Part shown: positions 28,001 to 39,179 of the stretch, piece after piece
Layout of the letters: the number at the start of each line of letters is the position of its first letter
Numbering within the stretch: position 1 is the stretch's first letter
Assembly: GCF_028858725.1 (NCBI RefSeq)
Contig: NC_084763.1
Span: 56,195,152 to 56,259,151 of the forward strand
Length of the DNA: 64,000 bases
Reading direction: 5' to 3'
From: Colius striatus
Lineage: Eukaryota > Chordata > Aves > Coliiformes > Coliidae
Program-made: the position numbers and the translations under genes
Notes under the pieces: model-generated
Database searches by the model: none
Seen by the model: the letters and a program-made list of their open reading frames with translations, nothing else
Told to the model about the DNA's origin: nothing

Positions 28001-31000
28001 CACGTACCTAACCGACAAGGAAAGGGGTCAGTGCTCCCTGCAGTCAAGGAGACCCCTTTGGAGCTCCTCACCCCACATTCACCCACCACAAGCTCCTCAC
28101 AGGTAGCTCAATCATCCCTCAGTCAGGAAGGATGCTTTGGCTGACGTGTTGTAGCAACAAGCTGAGTGCTGCTGCTGCCCAGCTGCCTGTGGCTTGTGTT
28201 CCTCACAAACCCAGAGCCCCTTGAGGACAAAATACCATCTTTCCACCCTCTTGCAGGTAAAGGAATGCTAAACCCACCACACTTCAAGGGATTTCTGCCT
28301 TAGGACTCTCTTATTCCCAGCCTGGGGGGTTGTTGCACTTTTTGGTGGAGCAGTTTTCATTCAATGACCTGAGGGATAAGCAGACTGAACATGACTTCAG
28401 GCCATAGTGGGATTCACCCAGAAGAGAGGACACCTTAGCTTTGGGATGAACAGCATTTGGTGCTTCATCTGTATGTGATGAAAGAGAAGACCCAGAACCA
28501 GACTAGACACAGTTGATTAGACACTTACTTGCACAGCCAGTCATTAATCCCTCTGTCAAAATGCCTGAAAGAGAGATGATAGAAGCATGTTAAAGCACAC
28601 AGTGCAATGACACCCTTCCACACAGCAGTCAGACAGAGAAGACCCCCAGTCCCCTGGCAAGAAACCTCCTCCACAGCAGCTCCCCAGGCTCCTTCACACA
28701 CTTGATGCTGCTGCAGCCTCTCTCTTTATCTATTGCATCCTACCCAAGAGTATTTCCCTGAGCTACAGCCAGGTCTAGACTGTAGGCTCAGGATAGACTG
28801 TTCAGTGTAGGTCATCTCCAACTCATAGGCCAACTGCTCAGCAGCAGAGCCAGACCCCCTCCCCCTCTGCCCACATCTCCTCCAGGTTAAACACAGCCTC
28901 TCTGCCTTGATGCACACGGGCTTACTCACGTTTCTGCGAAGACGTAGAGCATGGTGATGCATTTGGGGGGCTGGGGTGGGTCCAAGTGGTCCAGTCTGGC
29001 CATGGTGTTGATCACCCCAAACATGACAGCAGCTTTCACCCAGTCATACACCAAATTGGAGTAGGCCAGGCCAGCTGGAGCAAAAACGAGAGTCAGGTGA
29101 GGGAAGAGGAGCACAGGATGAACAACCTTCAGGACTTTGGGGGTCATGTCCCACAGGAGAGTGTAGTTCATTGCAACAAGCATCACATCTAGACGACAGT
29201 CTACACTGTCTTGGATCAGCTGTTAGAGCTGAGTAGCTTTGTAAGAAGCTTGCACAAAGGATAATATCTTTTGGGGGAATTTGGAAGCAAACTATTTATC
29301 TTAGTAATCCAAGCAACGAAATCACACAGATCTCATTCCTTCCAGTGCAAGATTACTCCTTCCCTCTAAGGCTTGTAAACCTACAATGAAGTCATCACAG
29401 CTCTCAACTCTGAGCTCTGAGGTTTTATTGACACCTCCATCAAAATGCCTCCCCCACCTCAGCTGCTCGTGGCCAGAGATGTGATGCAAAGCCAGGGCCA
29501 AAAGCTGTGTCCCAGTTGGAGAGGTGTCTGACACTGGAAGCAAATCCTGCAGGAACAAAGCAAGGATTGCCAATTTCTGTGCAAACAGGAGCTAAAATGA
29601 ACCATAGGATCGTTTCAGTTGGAAAAGACCTTTAAGATCATGGAGCTCAACCCTTCACCTCAGCCTGCCAAGCCCATCACTAACCCATGGCCCTCAGAAC
29701 CTCAGCTACATGGCTTTTAATTGCCCCCTTCTTGGTGACATTCAGCTCACAGATTAAGTGTCACAATGTGCACAGTGCCTGAGCTCCCAGCATGGACCAG
29801 GCAGAGCAGGAGAGCCTGCAGAGGGGCTCAGCTCCCTCTTGGAGTAGCATCTGTTGCCCAGTCCACCCAGGTCTCTTGGGGCACCCTAAATCACTGCCAG
29901 TGCCATTCCAGCTGCATTAGCATTTTCTCCAGCTGCCACTCTGGAGGGACACTGAGCTTCTCCAGCCCACACTCGTCCTCTTCCAGTGAGGATGCCAGGT
30001 GCCCTAAGGCATCTCAAGTGGTGCCATCAGATGTGCATTTGGCCAGCTGAAATCCTCCATACAGCTGCCAGCTGAATGCCAGCACTGTTACCACGATTCA
30101 CCCTGGGAGTTTGGCTTCTAGGGGCCAGAAAATGGCCAACTTTAAACGGAGCTGAAGTTGCTCTGCACCTGTCTGGAGAATCTATAACCCCTCTGGCCCC
30201 TTGTTCCAGTGTCTGACCACTCTATGACAAAAACCTTCCTTACATGCAGTCAGACTTTGCCCTGCTGCACCTTGTTAGCTGTGTCCTGCCTCTTCCCTGC
30301 CAGCCTCCAAGAAGACTTCACCTTCTTTGCAACCTCCAACTGGCAGCTGAAGGCAGCAGCTACAACTCCCCTGAGCTGCTGCCCCGGGGCCATTTCAGTG
30401 GATCACAAACACCCACCAAGGGTGAGAACCTGTGAAGGCAGCTCAGATACCAGATGTGCCTTTTGCAGCAGCGTGAGGGCTCATTTTTTTGAGAGGTGCT
30501 GAGCTCCTTTCCATTCCAGGCAAAGGCTTGATGCTCAGTCTCTTAAACCCTGGCATAAAGAGTTTATGCTGAGAATGTCAGACCAGCACCATCAGCTTTC
30601 CAGGGCTGCCTGAGTGAGGGGTTTTGCTCAAACCTGTCCAACACAGGCATTGTCAAAGCCTCCCAGTGGGGATGGAGGGATGGATGGAGGGAGGGATGGA
30701 GATGTGAGTCACTCCCCACTGCCTTGGGGCTGAGTACAGGTGTGAGCACGCCCAAGCACGGCCACTCACCCAAGGACCAGTCCGAGAGGCGGCTCATAAA
30801 CTTCAGGTCAGAAGGGAGGGTGAGGATGTAGAAGAAGTGGAAGAAGATGTCCACAGCAAGGATGGCTCCCACGTGGAGAAGGGCACGGGCACGGATGTCC
30901 CTCATCTCGTCGTCTTTGCGCCTCAGCTCTCGGGTGCTCACCTGACGGGATGGCAAAGCACAAAGGGCTGGGCTGAGGCTGAGCAGCACGTTCCTCCATC

Positions 31001-34000
31001 CAGAGAAATGGTCAAGCTCCAAATGGGGACTCAATGTTCTCCTCTAGATATCACACCATGGGCTACCTGACCCACATCTCTGTTGATTAAAGATGACTCC
31101 AGGGACTAGGTGAGGTGAGGAGCAGGACACAGCCACGGCATCCCCCCAGCTCCCCTGCCCCAGCAGCAACGTGCCTGCTGCAGACATTTCCAACAAGGCT
31201 TCTCTCACTGACTTGTGAGGTTCAGACAGATCCCCTTTTGCCTTCTAAACTCCTTCTGACAGGAGTCTGGCTGCAGCTGCATCCGATCTCAGCCCTGACT
31301 GCAAAGAAGAGCTCAGGCTTTGGGTTCTGGCAGAGTTTATTACAGCTTGAGCTGGATTCCCTCTTAGGAGAGCACTCCTGAAGCAAGAATCTCTGGGTTA
31401 CTGGACCCTGGCAATCTAAATTCCCCTCCCCTCTTGTGAAGGCTTCACCCAACAGTGATATTTGAGGCTGTCTAGGCTGAGGTCTTGCTCCTTTCTCTGT
31501 TTCAACCCAGGGTGATTTACAACCCTCTTATCTGCACTCAGGTGCTGTCTCTTGTTAACTTCAGGAAGGACAGTTACCTCCCCCTTCTTACAAGAGTTGC
31601 CTTTACCTCTGGTTTTGCATGAGAGCTCCCAGTGCTTTGGCACCCTGCAGTGTGTGGCCTCAGCACTCACACAGCTCTTCAGTTTTAGAAAGTCTGCATT
31701 CATCTCCATTTTGCACAATGGGATTCTAACATCTGACCAGTGAGTCATTTTAACTCCTACCAGTGGCTCCTGGATCACCCTTCCAGGCAAAAAGCAAAAG
31801 CTGTGCCCATCACAGGTCTCCAGCAGAGCAGGTTCATGGTGTGACACAGCAGTGACAGGTCTTGGCTGTACTTCAGAGACCTCAGGTGGGATGAAAACTG
31901 CCCTGACCAAGGAGCTGGGGCTGAGGCTCTTTCTGCTGGAACATGTTCAGAAAGTCAGCTTTGGTCAAGAGTAACAGGTCATTAAGGAGGGTGGAGAAAG
32001 TGCCCATATCCCTCACAAGCACAGAGTGGCACAGCCTGCAGCCCAAGGGGAGGCTGGGAACGGGGCTGGAATCCCATCTGACAGCTCTGCCAGGGACAGA
32101 GGTGTATTTTAGGTCATTTGGGAGGAGGGTGAATGGTGATATCTGGAGCTTCTGCTGTAGACTCTTACTGTAAATGAAAGGGAGAGTTGAGCAGAGAGGA
32201 ACCTGCTGAGGGTCACCAAGGGCAAGGGCAGAGTCCTGCAGCTGGGGATGAACAAGCCCCTGCCCCAGCACAGGCTGGGGGGGACCTGCTGGAGAGCAGC
32301 TCCAGGAGAGGGACCTGGCAGTGCTGGTGGGCAGCAGAGAAACATGAGCAGCAGTGTGGGCTGGTGGGCAAGAAGCCAATGGCAGCCTGGGGGCATCCAG
32401 CAGAGTGTGGGCAGCAGGGCCAGGGAGGGTGTGCTGCCCCTCTGCTCTGCCCTGCTGAGGCCTCAGCTGGAGCCCTGTGCCCAGTGCTGGGCTCTCCAGC
32501 TGCAGAGAGACAGGGAACTGCTGGAGAGAGGCCAGTGCAGGGACACCAAGATGCTGAGGGGACTGGAGCATCTTCCTTCTGAGGAAAGGCTGCGGGACCT
32601 GGGGCTGTTTAGTCTGGAGAAGAGGAGACTGAGGGGAGGCTCCTTCCTGGGAGGTTTCCCAACCCACCTGGACACATTCCTGTGCCCCTGAGCCAGGGGA
32701 ACCTGCTGTAGCAGGGGGTTGGACTAGGGGGTTGATCTCTAAAGGTCCCTTCCAACCCCTACCATTGTGTGATTCCATGAGAGCTGCTCCCTGGGTGGAC
32801 TGGGATGTGATGGATGTGGAATCTGTCTCTGCTGTGCCTTGTACAGGAGGGGAGGGGCTCTGCCTGCAGGAGCTGCCATGCCTCTGGGTGTTGTAACACA
32901 AGAAGTAATCAGAGCAAGCTTTCAGGATTACACTGGGCAGCCTGGTGTCCTTGCTTCCCTGCACTGCTGTAAAAACTGCTGCTGGATGCAAAATCCTCTT
33001 ATGTTTATTACTTTCCCTTTATTCCCTGCGAGAGGTGGGAGCTCCCTCAACATAATCCCCAGGCTGCTGCACCAGCCCCCTTGTCAGAGCCAGATGATTC
33101 CTGAGAATTAAAGCCTCTGCCAGATCCTTTCACATCTGTTATATGCCAAGTGCTTTAAGGATACAAAGAGGCTACTGGAGCCTGAGCTGGAGGGGAAGCC
33201 AAGGGAGGACAGACTGTGGCATGGAGAGGACACAGAGCCCCCCCCCTTTCACAGAATTGCTTCATTTGGAAGGGACCTTTAAGATGAAGTCCAACCATTT
33301 GTGCCACATCTACACATCTTTGGAATCCCTCCAAGGATAAGGACTCAACCATGTCCCTGGGCAGCCTGTGCCAGGGCTTTCAGGGAAGAAATTGTTCCCA
33401 ATCTCCAACCTAAACCTCCCCTGGTTCACCTTGAGGCTGTTTGTTCTTGCCCTTGCCACCATCCCCTTGGCATCAGGGCTGTCCTCCCAACACTTCCAGC
33501 CCCACTGAAGTGAATTGGTTCCCTTGATCCTAGTAAGGAAGATGCTTTTCAGCTCAAATGGGGCTGGTATAGATGAGTTCCCATCACACAGGGGCTCCAC
33601 CAGCAGGTAACACCAGTAAGAACCAGAAAGCCCCATTCCCTAACTGGGCCAATCTCCATCTGCCTGCCCCTAGAATTGCTGCTGGGACAACTAGGAATTC
33701 TCTGCAATTCCCTGCAGCTCGAGCAGTGCAGGAGGGCATCTAGCCAGGAGATGGCAGTGGTGGCCAGGCCAAGACAGGACCCCTGGCTGGAGCATGTCAA
33801 GGGGACTGGGGACTTCCCTCTTCTAGAAGCCTTTGGGGTGAGTGTTTTAAGCAGCAGAGAGGGGAATTGTTCATTAGTTTAATCGTTAAACTGCAAAGGA
33901 GCAGGAAATAACCCCCCTCCAGATCTTGTAGGAGAGGTGAGAGTTCAGGTCTTGGAGATGTGAGTTTAACTCTCTGGTTTACAGATACATGACTGCAGTG

Positions 34001-37000
34001 TGAGGAGAAGCCAAACCTGCCTGTTTTGTAGGGAAAGGCTGATGGAATTGGGGTAGGAAGAGGAATATAGGGTGAGGAGGGCACCCCAGGGAGCTGTATC
34101 CCCTCCAGAGGTGCTTGGACAGTGGGGCTGCTGGAGCCCTGCCCATCCTTCAGCCTCACACAACTGGAAAGATGAACCCTCAGGATGAACCACTTCTCCC
34201 AGCAGCATGGGGAGAAGAGCCCACCAGCAGCTTGGCCATCCCTGGTGCTTGTCTTCTGAGAATGGGCTGCTCACACTCACTGCACCACAAGCATCCCCTG
34301 TGGGGGGACACCAGGGCTGATCTTGCAATCAAATGCTCTCTACAAGTCCTTTTCAACAGATCCTGCAAGACCCAAGGGATCTTGTTCCTTTCAAAATGCA
34401 GCATGAGGCTGTTAACTCCCCAGGTGGATGAACCAGCAAGGAAGCTGCTCGTTAAAAGGAAAGAGGGGTGGTGGTAATCCCACCCAGCACCATTGCTGAC
34501 CAAGCAGCAGGTCCTTCCCTTAGCAAGTAGGGACCTGTTTTCTTTGATGACCAAGGCTGAGCATTGATGTAAAAGGATGCTGAAGATAGAAAGAGAAGGG
34601 AGAGAGCAGCACTGCTGTTTTGCTTGGTCTTTGGCTGTGAAACTGCCTCAGAGATGGGCTGGTCCCAGCCCAGGCTGCTGCTGCTGCTTTCCAGAGCTGT
34701 TTGGAGTCTGCTCCCTTGGCTCTGTGTGATACAGGCAAAGACTTGGAGCACCAGGGAGAGCAGAGGGAGCCCCTGGCTGCTGAGACACAGCTTTCCACCC
34801 AGTCTTTCTTACTTCTAGAGAAATAGCTTCCTCTTAAGACACAAGGACCATCCCCAGCAATTCTTGCTCCTTGGGTGAGCCAGTTGGATGGAAACGCGAG
34901 ACTGCCCTTGCTGTGTGACTCCCCCAGCTCCCTGGGCAGCCTGGCACAGGGGCTGACAACCCTCTCAGGGAAAAAGCTCTTCCTCAGCTCCAATCTCAAC
35001 CTCCCCTGGTGTAACTTGAGGCCCTTTCCTCTTGTCCTGTCACTCGTGGCTTGGGAGCAGAGATGGACCCCAACGTTTCACCACAGCAATGTCTTCCCTT
35101 TGGAACTCATGAGTGGAAATGGCCCCAGACCCAAAAGGGAAGGTCAAAACCCAAAAGGGAAGGTCAAAACTTCACCCCTTCAAAAATGACAGCACCACTG
35201 CTCAGCCCAGATGATGCCCACAGGCTCTAGGTGGCCACAAGAAGCTCTACAACCCTTTGCACCTTCGCTGAGGTGGAAGGTGGGGTCCTGTAGGCATCAA
35301 ACCCAACAAAGACAGGGAGAGGTCCTGCTCCAGCCTCGCCTCAGGAGCACTCACCTGGGCATGGAACTGGTCAAAAGTCATGACAGGCCCAAAGAAGAAG
35401 AAGGGGAGGTAGAAGTTGTACTTGAGGAGGTCGAAGATGGAGTAGATGCCCTCTTTCCTCTCCGAGCTCTCGAGTGCAAAGCTCATGCAGCGCATGATGG
35501 TGAAGCTGCTTCCGCCGTAGAACAGGACATCTTGAAGATCAAAAGCTCCCGTTACAAACCCGCTCTGAGTGAGAAATGAAGAGTTACCATGGGGAATGTG
35601 GTGTCATTTCTCTGCTCCCTCACTTTGGGATGGACATTAGCCCTGGGGCAGCCTCTGGTTACGCTCTCATTGTCCCTGGAGCTAGTGAGCCTTGCTGCTG
35701 GAAAGAGAAAACTGGGTCTTGATTTCCCTGCTGGCTTCTGTGTCCCAGAGGGGTTGGGAAGTGGTAAATCCTCTTGGCCAAGTCTTCACCAAGCAGCTGT
35801 GGGCCATACAGGCTTTGATGTGGGCTGGGAATGTCACCCTGTCACAAGGGCATGACCCTCCCCAGGGAGTGAAGGAAAGCACAATGGAGGGGAACGTGTT
35901 TCAGGAGGTAAGCAGCAGGCAAGGAGAGGCATCTCTGTCCTTGGGCTGCCTGGGACTGTCTAAATCTTCCCAGGGAGAAAGTTCTTCCTCATCTCCAATC
36001 TAAACCTCCCCTGGTGCTACCTGAGGCTGTTTCCTCTTGTCCTGTCACTGGTTACATGGAAGAGGTTACAAGTGGGCAGGGACCCAAGAGAGACATGGGC
36101 ATGGCTGAACCCATCCCAATGCTGTTGTAGATGGGGAAACTGAGGCACGGGGCAGGACCACACCTCGCTGGGCTGACAAGCAGCTGCTGAGCAGCAGGAG
36201 GACTCGGGTGTCCTGAGCTCTGGCCCAATGTGAAGCCACCAAAACACAACATAGCCCCATGGGATTGTTCCCAAGCACAGCAGCACAACAGTCCCCTCCC
36301 TCCCAAACTCTGTGGGAGATCTGACATACCCAGGAGAAGTTCCCAGGGTCTGGGGGTGCCCCAGGAGCCTTTCTTTGAGGTAAAACCCAGGAGATGGATA
36401 TGAGTGGGCTGGAAACGAGACAGTACCTACCTGCCAAATGCTGAATGGCTCCACCTTGAAGGAAGCAAGACAGCAGAGCCCAGCCACGTAGCAGAGCCAC
36501 TTCTGCTTGGCCAGTGCCACAGAGTAGAGGATGAGGCAGTGGGAGAGGATGATCATCAGGTAGACGAGCCCCATGCTGCCCAGCACAGCCATGAGCCCGT
36601 ACACCATGTACACCACGGCCCGGTGCTGCGAGAAGAGAGCGGCCCCAACCCCTGGTCAGCTTGGTGAAAGCCCCCAACCCTGCTCCCCTCATCCTAGAGC
36701 AGCCCTTGAGCCCCCTTGCACGGATCCCAGCTCACCCTGGTGCTTTAGAATGCATCCCCCACGTGCCTGGCTCACCTGTGGCAGCGTCATGGAGCAGATC
36801 TTGCCGAACAGGACGTGTCCCGAGAGGGCGAAGATGATGACGTTCCTGAAGGAGGTGAACCACATCACCCACTCAAAGTCAGCCACGTCCTGTGGGGGCA
36901 GCACAGGCACCTCAGTGTCCCCAGCCCCCAGCACCCCTCTGCAGGGGAAACCACATCACTTCCAAAGCGTTTTCCTCCTGTTTTCCACCCAAGGGCTCTT

Positions 37001-38650
37001 TAGATGGGTTTGATCTCATCAGGACTTATCAACACCTAAAGGGTGGGTGTCAGGAGGATGGGGTGGCACTGCTTTCTGTAGTGCCCAGGGACAGGACAAA
37101 GGATAAGGTGGAACACAGGCAGTGCCACTGGAACAAGAGGAGAAGCTCGTTTGGTGCCGAGGTGAGGGAGCCCTGGCCCAGGCTGCCCAGGGAGGGTGTG
37201 GAGGCTCCTTCTCAGGAGGTTTCCAACCCACCTGGACACATTCCTGTGCCCCTGAGCAAGGGGAACCTGCTTTAGCTGGATGAGCTCTGCAGGGCCCTTC
37301 CAACCCCCTCTTCCACTCTGGGATCCTAAGATAAACCCCCCAGGAGAGACGGGCAGAGGTGGCTCATCTGGGTGTGCACAACACAGAGCATCCACAGCAC
37401 TGCAGGGCTGATGTTCTCCTTTAGCTCTTTAGGGACAAAAAATACAAGTCACATGGAATTTACAAATGTGTGTCAGCAGCAGAAAAACCAGCTCTGCTTC
37501 TCCTGCCATGAGCAGCAACCACAGCAGCAGGAGCTGGCAAAGACCCTCCCTTACCATCTTCCTGCCAAAGTAGTGCCAGCCCGGCTTTATGCCATCCCGA
37601 AACGCCTTTCTGTTCATGCTGTCTGCAAGAGAAACACAGGCACAGGGAGAGAAAGGGCTCAGGTTTTGGCAAGGCAAGGAGCCTTCCTCCCTGTGGTGAT
37701 GAGCCATCAGGGCTTAACCACCCCATCCCAAACGTGCTGGATTCCCACGGACAGCCATAGGAGTCGGGAACGTCCAGCAAAGCCTTTCTGCAGCAGACAT
37801 CCCAGGGACTCTGGGCTCTGGGGAATGTCTGATGGGGAGCAGCTGAGAGCCCTGGGGGAGTTCAGGCTGGAGGAGGCTGAGGAGAGATGATCACTCTCTG
37901 CAGCTCCTTGACAGGATGTTGTGGCCAGGTGAGGGTCAGTCTCTCCAGTACTGAATGACATGACAAGGGGAAACGGCCTCAAGCTGCCCCAGGGGAGGTT
38001 GAGGTTGGAGCTGAGGCAGAACTGTTTCCCTGAGAGGGGTGTCAGCCCCTGTGCCAGGCTGCCCAGGGAGCTGGGGGAGTGCCCAGCCCTGGAGGGATCC
38101 CAAAGCCATGGGGCTGAGGTGCTGAGGGCCATGGGGTAGTGCTGGGTTTGTCAAGGTGAGAGGAGGAACTGGACTCGAGCTTAAAGGTCTTTTCCAACCA
38201 CAACGAGTCTATGATTCCATCACCCCTCTGCCTCATGAAGTTTTTAGGCTTGCAGACAAGACAGCTGGGAACCAGCCCTGTGTAGACAAGGTGGCTGCAC
38301 ATTCTGGCACTGGCTGGACAACTGTGATGTGCCACAGCCTCTTACCCTGAGCCACGGAAATGGGGATAAGGGGCCAATGAGGCAACAAAAACAATCCTTT
38401 GGGACCTTGCAAAGGATTCCCAAGCTGTTCTCTGCCAGCTCCCCTCACCCCATCCAGCCAGAGAGCTGCTGGGGGTATTGAGAGCTCTAAAAGCAGCCAC
38501 CTTACACCCCTCCTGGGGCCCCTCTGAGCAATGGGGAGTGTTACCTCTGGATGCTCCAAAGATCTCACTGCCACTGTACACCACAGCACATGTCACCACC
38601 AGAGCATAAAACCCCAGCTCGTAGCTGGGGAGCATTGCTTTAACCCCCAT
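24960..38650 (-). CDS. HHATL: HHATL (hedgehog acyltransferase-like; GUP1/MBOAT3), complete coding region
   Basis: Multi-pass ER/sarcoplasmic-reticulum MBOAT relative. It is muscle-enriched in mammals and reported to dampen HHAT palmitoylation of Sonic hedgehog. Eleven coding exons (38650-38545, 37622-37555, 36889-36776, 36625-36431, 35564-35355, 30941-30770, 29074-28930, 28564-28529, 28007-27806, 26353-26212, 25081-24960) join in phase to 503 codons plus TAG; human has 504. Hydrophobic segments occur in every exon except the short exons 2 and 8. Conserved blocks include [40 protein letters not shown] and [13 protein letters not shown]. The MBOAT Asp is kept (FDRGINDW, Asp340), but the position of the catalytic His of HHAT (WHGG) is Leu380 (LWLGPC), so the protein should be a pseudo-enzyme. 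The first ATG in frame gives [13 protein letters not shown], like the family start. Confidence 0.96.
26212..26353 (-). CDS. HHATL: HHATL exon 10
   Basis: Acceptor ctcccctccacag, donor gtaagg. Reads [20 protein letters not shown], then a membrane segment [20 protein letters not shown]. Phase 1 out. Confidence 0.94.
27462..27570 (-). repeat. CR1 3'-end fragment, antisense
   Basis: 'ACCACAGCATCTCTGAGGTTGGAAAAGACC...AAGTCCAACCATTAAGTCATCACTGCC', an antisense CR1 tail in HHATL intron 9. Confidence 0.8.
27806..28007 (-). CDS. HHATL: HHATL exon 9: site of the lost catalytic His
   Basis: Acceptor cttgtcggttag, donor gtgagg. Reads [20 protein letters not shown], then [20 protein letters not shown]. 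Leu380 stands where active MBOAT proteins such as HHAT have His in WHGG. Confidence 0.95.
28529..28564 (-). CDS. HHATL: HHATL micro-exon 8 (36 nt) with the MBOAT Asp
   Basis: Acceptor catctctctttcag, donor gtaagt. Codes [11 protein letters not shown] plus two split codons. Asp340 corresponds to the active-site Asp339 of human HHAT. The exon is too short to show as an open frame of its own. Confidence 0.93.
28930..29074 (-). CDS. HHATL: HHATL exon 7
   Basis: Acceptor tttgctccag, donor gtgagt. Reads [20 protein letters not shown] and [20 protein letters not shown]. Ends in the split codon for Thr before HFDRG. Confidence 0.95.
29597..29740 (-). repeat. CR1 3'-end fragment, antisense
   Basis: 'CCATAGGATCGTTTCAGTTGGAAAAGACC...CCAAGCCCATCACTAACCCATGGCC' in HHATL intron 6. 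Confidence 0.8.
30165..30320 (-). repeat. Possible diverged CR1 internal fragment, antisense
   Basis: 'TCTGGCCCCTTGTTCCAGTGTCTGACCACTCTATGAC...CTTCCTTACATGCAGTCAGAC' recalls the antisense internal part of older CR1 types. No 3' tail is present. Confidence 0.4.
30770..30941 (-). CDS. HHATL: HHATL exon 6
   Basis: Acceptor ttgccatcccgtcag, donor gtgagt. Reads [18 protein letters not shown], then the membrane segment [20 protein letters not shown]. Phase 1 out. Confidence 0.94.
32170..32780 (+). repeat. CR1 fragment, sense, about 0.6 kb
   Basis: Close relative of 996-1760 but lacking about 160 bp between the 'GAGAAGAGGAGACTGAGGGG' block and 'AGGCTCCTTCCTGGGAGG'. It ends '...GGTCCCTTCCAACCCCTACC' then ATTGTGTGATTCCATGA. 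Confidence 0.88.
33248..33500 (-). repeat. CR1 3' fragment, antisense
   Basis: 'ACAGAATTGCTTCATTTGGAAGGGACC...ATCTCCAACCTAAACCTCCCCTGG...TTGAGGCTGTTTG', in HHATL intron 5. Confidence 0.8.
34915..35060 (-). repeat. CR1 internal fragment, antisense
   Basis: 'CTCCCTGGGCAGCCTGGCACAGGGGCTGAC...CAATCTCAACCTCCCCTGG...CTTGTCCTGTC'; the 3' tail is missing. Confidence 0.8.
35131..35170. repeat. Perfect 20-bp tandem duplication
   Basis: CCAAAAGGGAAGGTCAAAAC occurs twice without a mismatch, in HHATL intron 5, about 185 bp from the exon 5 donor. Confidence 0.95.
35355..35564 (-). CDS. HHATL: HHATL exon 5
   Basis: 70 codons, phase 0 to 0; donor gtgagt. Reads [20 protein letters not shown], then [19 protein letters not shown], a hallmark stretch of HHAT/HHATL. 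Confidence 0.95.
35960..36060 (-). repeat. CR1 internal fragment, antisense
   Basis: 'CCCAGGGAGAAAGTTCTTCC...CCAATCTAAACCTCCCCTGG...TGAGGCTGTTTCCTCTTGTCC', in HHATL intron 4. Confidence 0.75.
36431..36625 (-). CDS. HHATL: HHATL exon 4: membrane segments
   Basis: 65 codons, phase 0 to 0; acceptor ctcttctcgcag, donor gtaggt. Very hydrophobic ([20 protein letters not shown]), then [20 protein letters not shown]. Confidence 0.94.
36776..36889 (-). CDS. HHATL: HHATL exon 3
   Basis: 38 codons, phase 0 to 0; donor gtgagc. [20 protein letters not shown] opens it; it ends [10 protein letters not shown]. Highly conserved in the family. Confidence 0.95.
37010..37325 (+). repeat. CR1 3' fragment, sense
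   Basis: 'GGGTGTCAGGAGGATGGGGTGG...CCTGGCCCAGGCTGCCC...GGGGAACCTGCTTTAGC', ending 'CAGGGCCCTTCCAACCCCC'. It lies in HHATL intron 2. Confidence 0.85.
37555..37622 (-). CDS. HHATL: HHATL exon 2
   Basis: Acceptor gtgtttctcttgcag, donor gtaagg. Reads [22 protein letters not shown]-end (22 codons after the split Asp). Phase 0 out. Confidence 0.93.
37795..38222 (+). repeat. CR1 3' fragment, sense
   Basis: 'AGACATCCCAGGGACTC...' followed by '...CCAAAGCCATGGGGCTGAGG...AAGGTCTTTTCCAACCACAACGAGTC', ending TATGATTCCAT. It lies in HHATL intron 1 of the coding part. Confidence 0.82.
38545..38650 (-). CDS. HHATL: HHATL coding exon 1
   Basis: ATG at 38648-38650; donor gtaaca. First membrane segment [13 protein letters not shown]. 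Ends EIFGASR with phase 1. A leader of 40 nt (38651-38690) precedes it after an acceptor ctttcccag. Confidence 0.93.
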
Positions 38651-39179
38651 GGCTGCAGGTTATCACCCCAGTGCTGTCCAGGATCCAGACCTGGGAAAGG
38701 AGAAAAGGCAGAAAAACAGAGCTAAGAGCTCACCTTCTACCTCTCAAACACCCCCAAACTGCTTCTGCTCCTCCACAGCTGTTTTATAGGCTTCCTTAAA
38801 TGCTGGCAGCTGAATGAATGGCAACACCTGGGGCTGAACTCAAGGGTGGGGAAAGAAGTTGCTGCTGAATCCTGCTGCAGGAGACAGGTTTTGGGGCAGC
38901 TCAGCCAGGTGGTCCTGATAAAGGGCTCTCTCGTCCCAGTAAGATGCATCCAGTAAGATGCTCTGGGATGCCAGTGCCCTGGGATGGGGTCTCTGATCCT
39001 TGGAGGGGATCCAGGATAGAGCACCAAGCTGCAGGTGCTGAAGGGGACGTGATGGGGGATGCCCCTTCTCTTCCCTGGGCTGCTGCTCACCTTCTGCTGG
39101 GCTTTTGCCCAACCTTGAGCTCTCAGGGGACTCCTCAATCCCGGTGGTCCCAAACCGTTCCCCACCATGACCCCTGAGA

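Larger units (their letters stand above)
30942..35354 (-). other. HHATL: HHATL intron 5 (4.4 kb)
   Basis: Largest HHATL intron. It contains CR1 copies at 32170-32780, 33248-33500 and 34915-35060 and a perfect 20-bp tandem duplication at 35131-35170. No additional exon is needed by the reading frame or seen. Confidence 0.8.

Noticed and set aside
31882-32991. 369-codon - strand open frame
   Set aside because: Covers the reverse strand of a CR1 copy in HHATL intron 5; translation is repetitive Ser/Pro/Leu and not the CR1 ORF.
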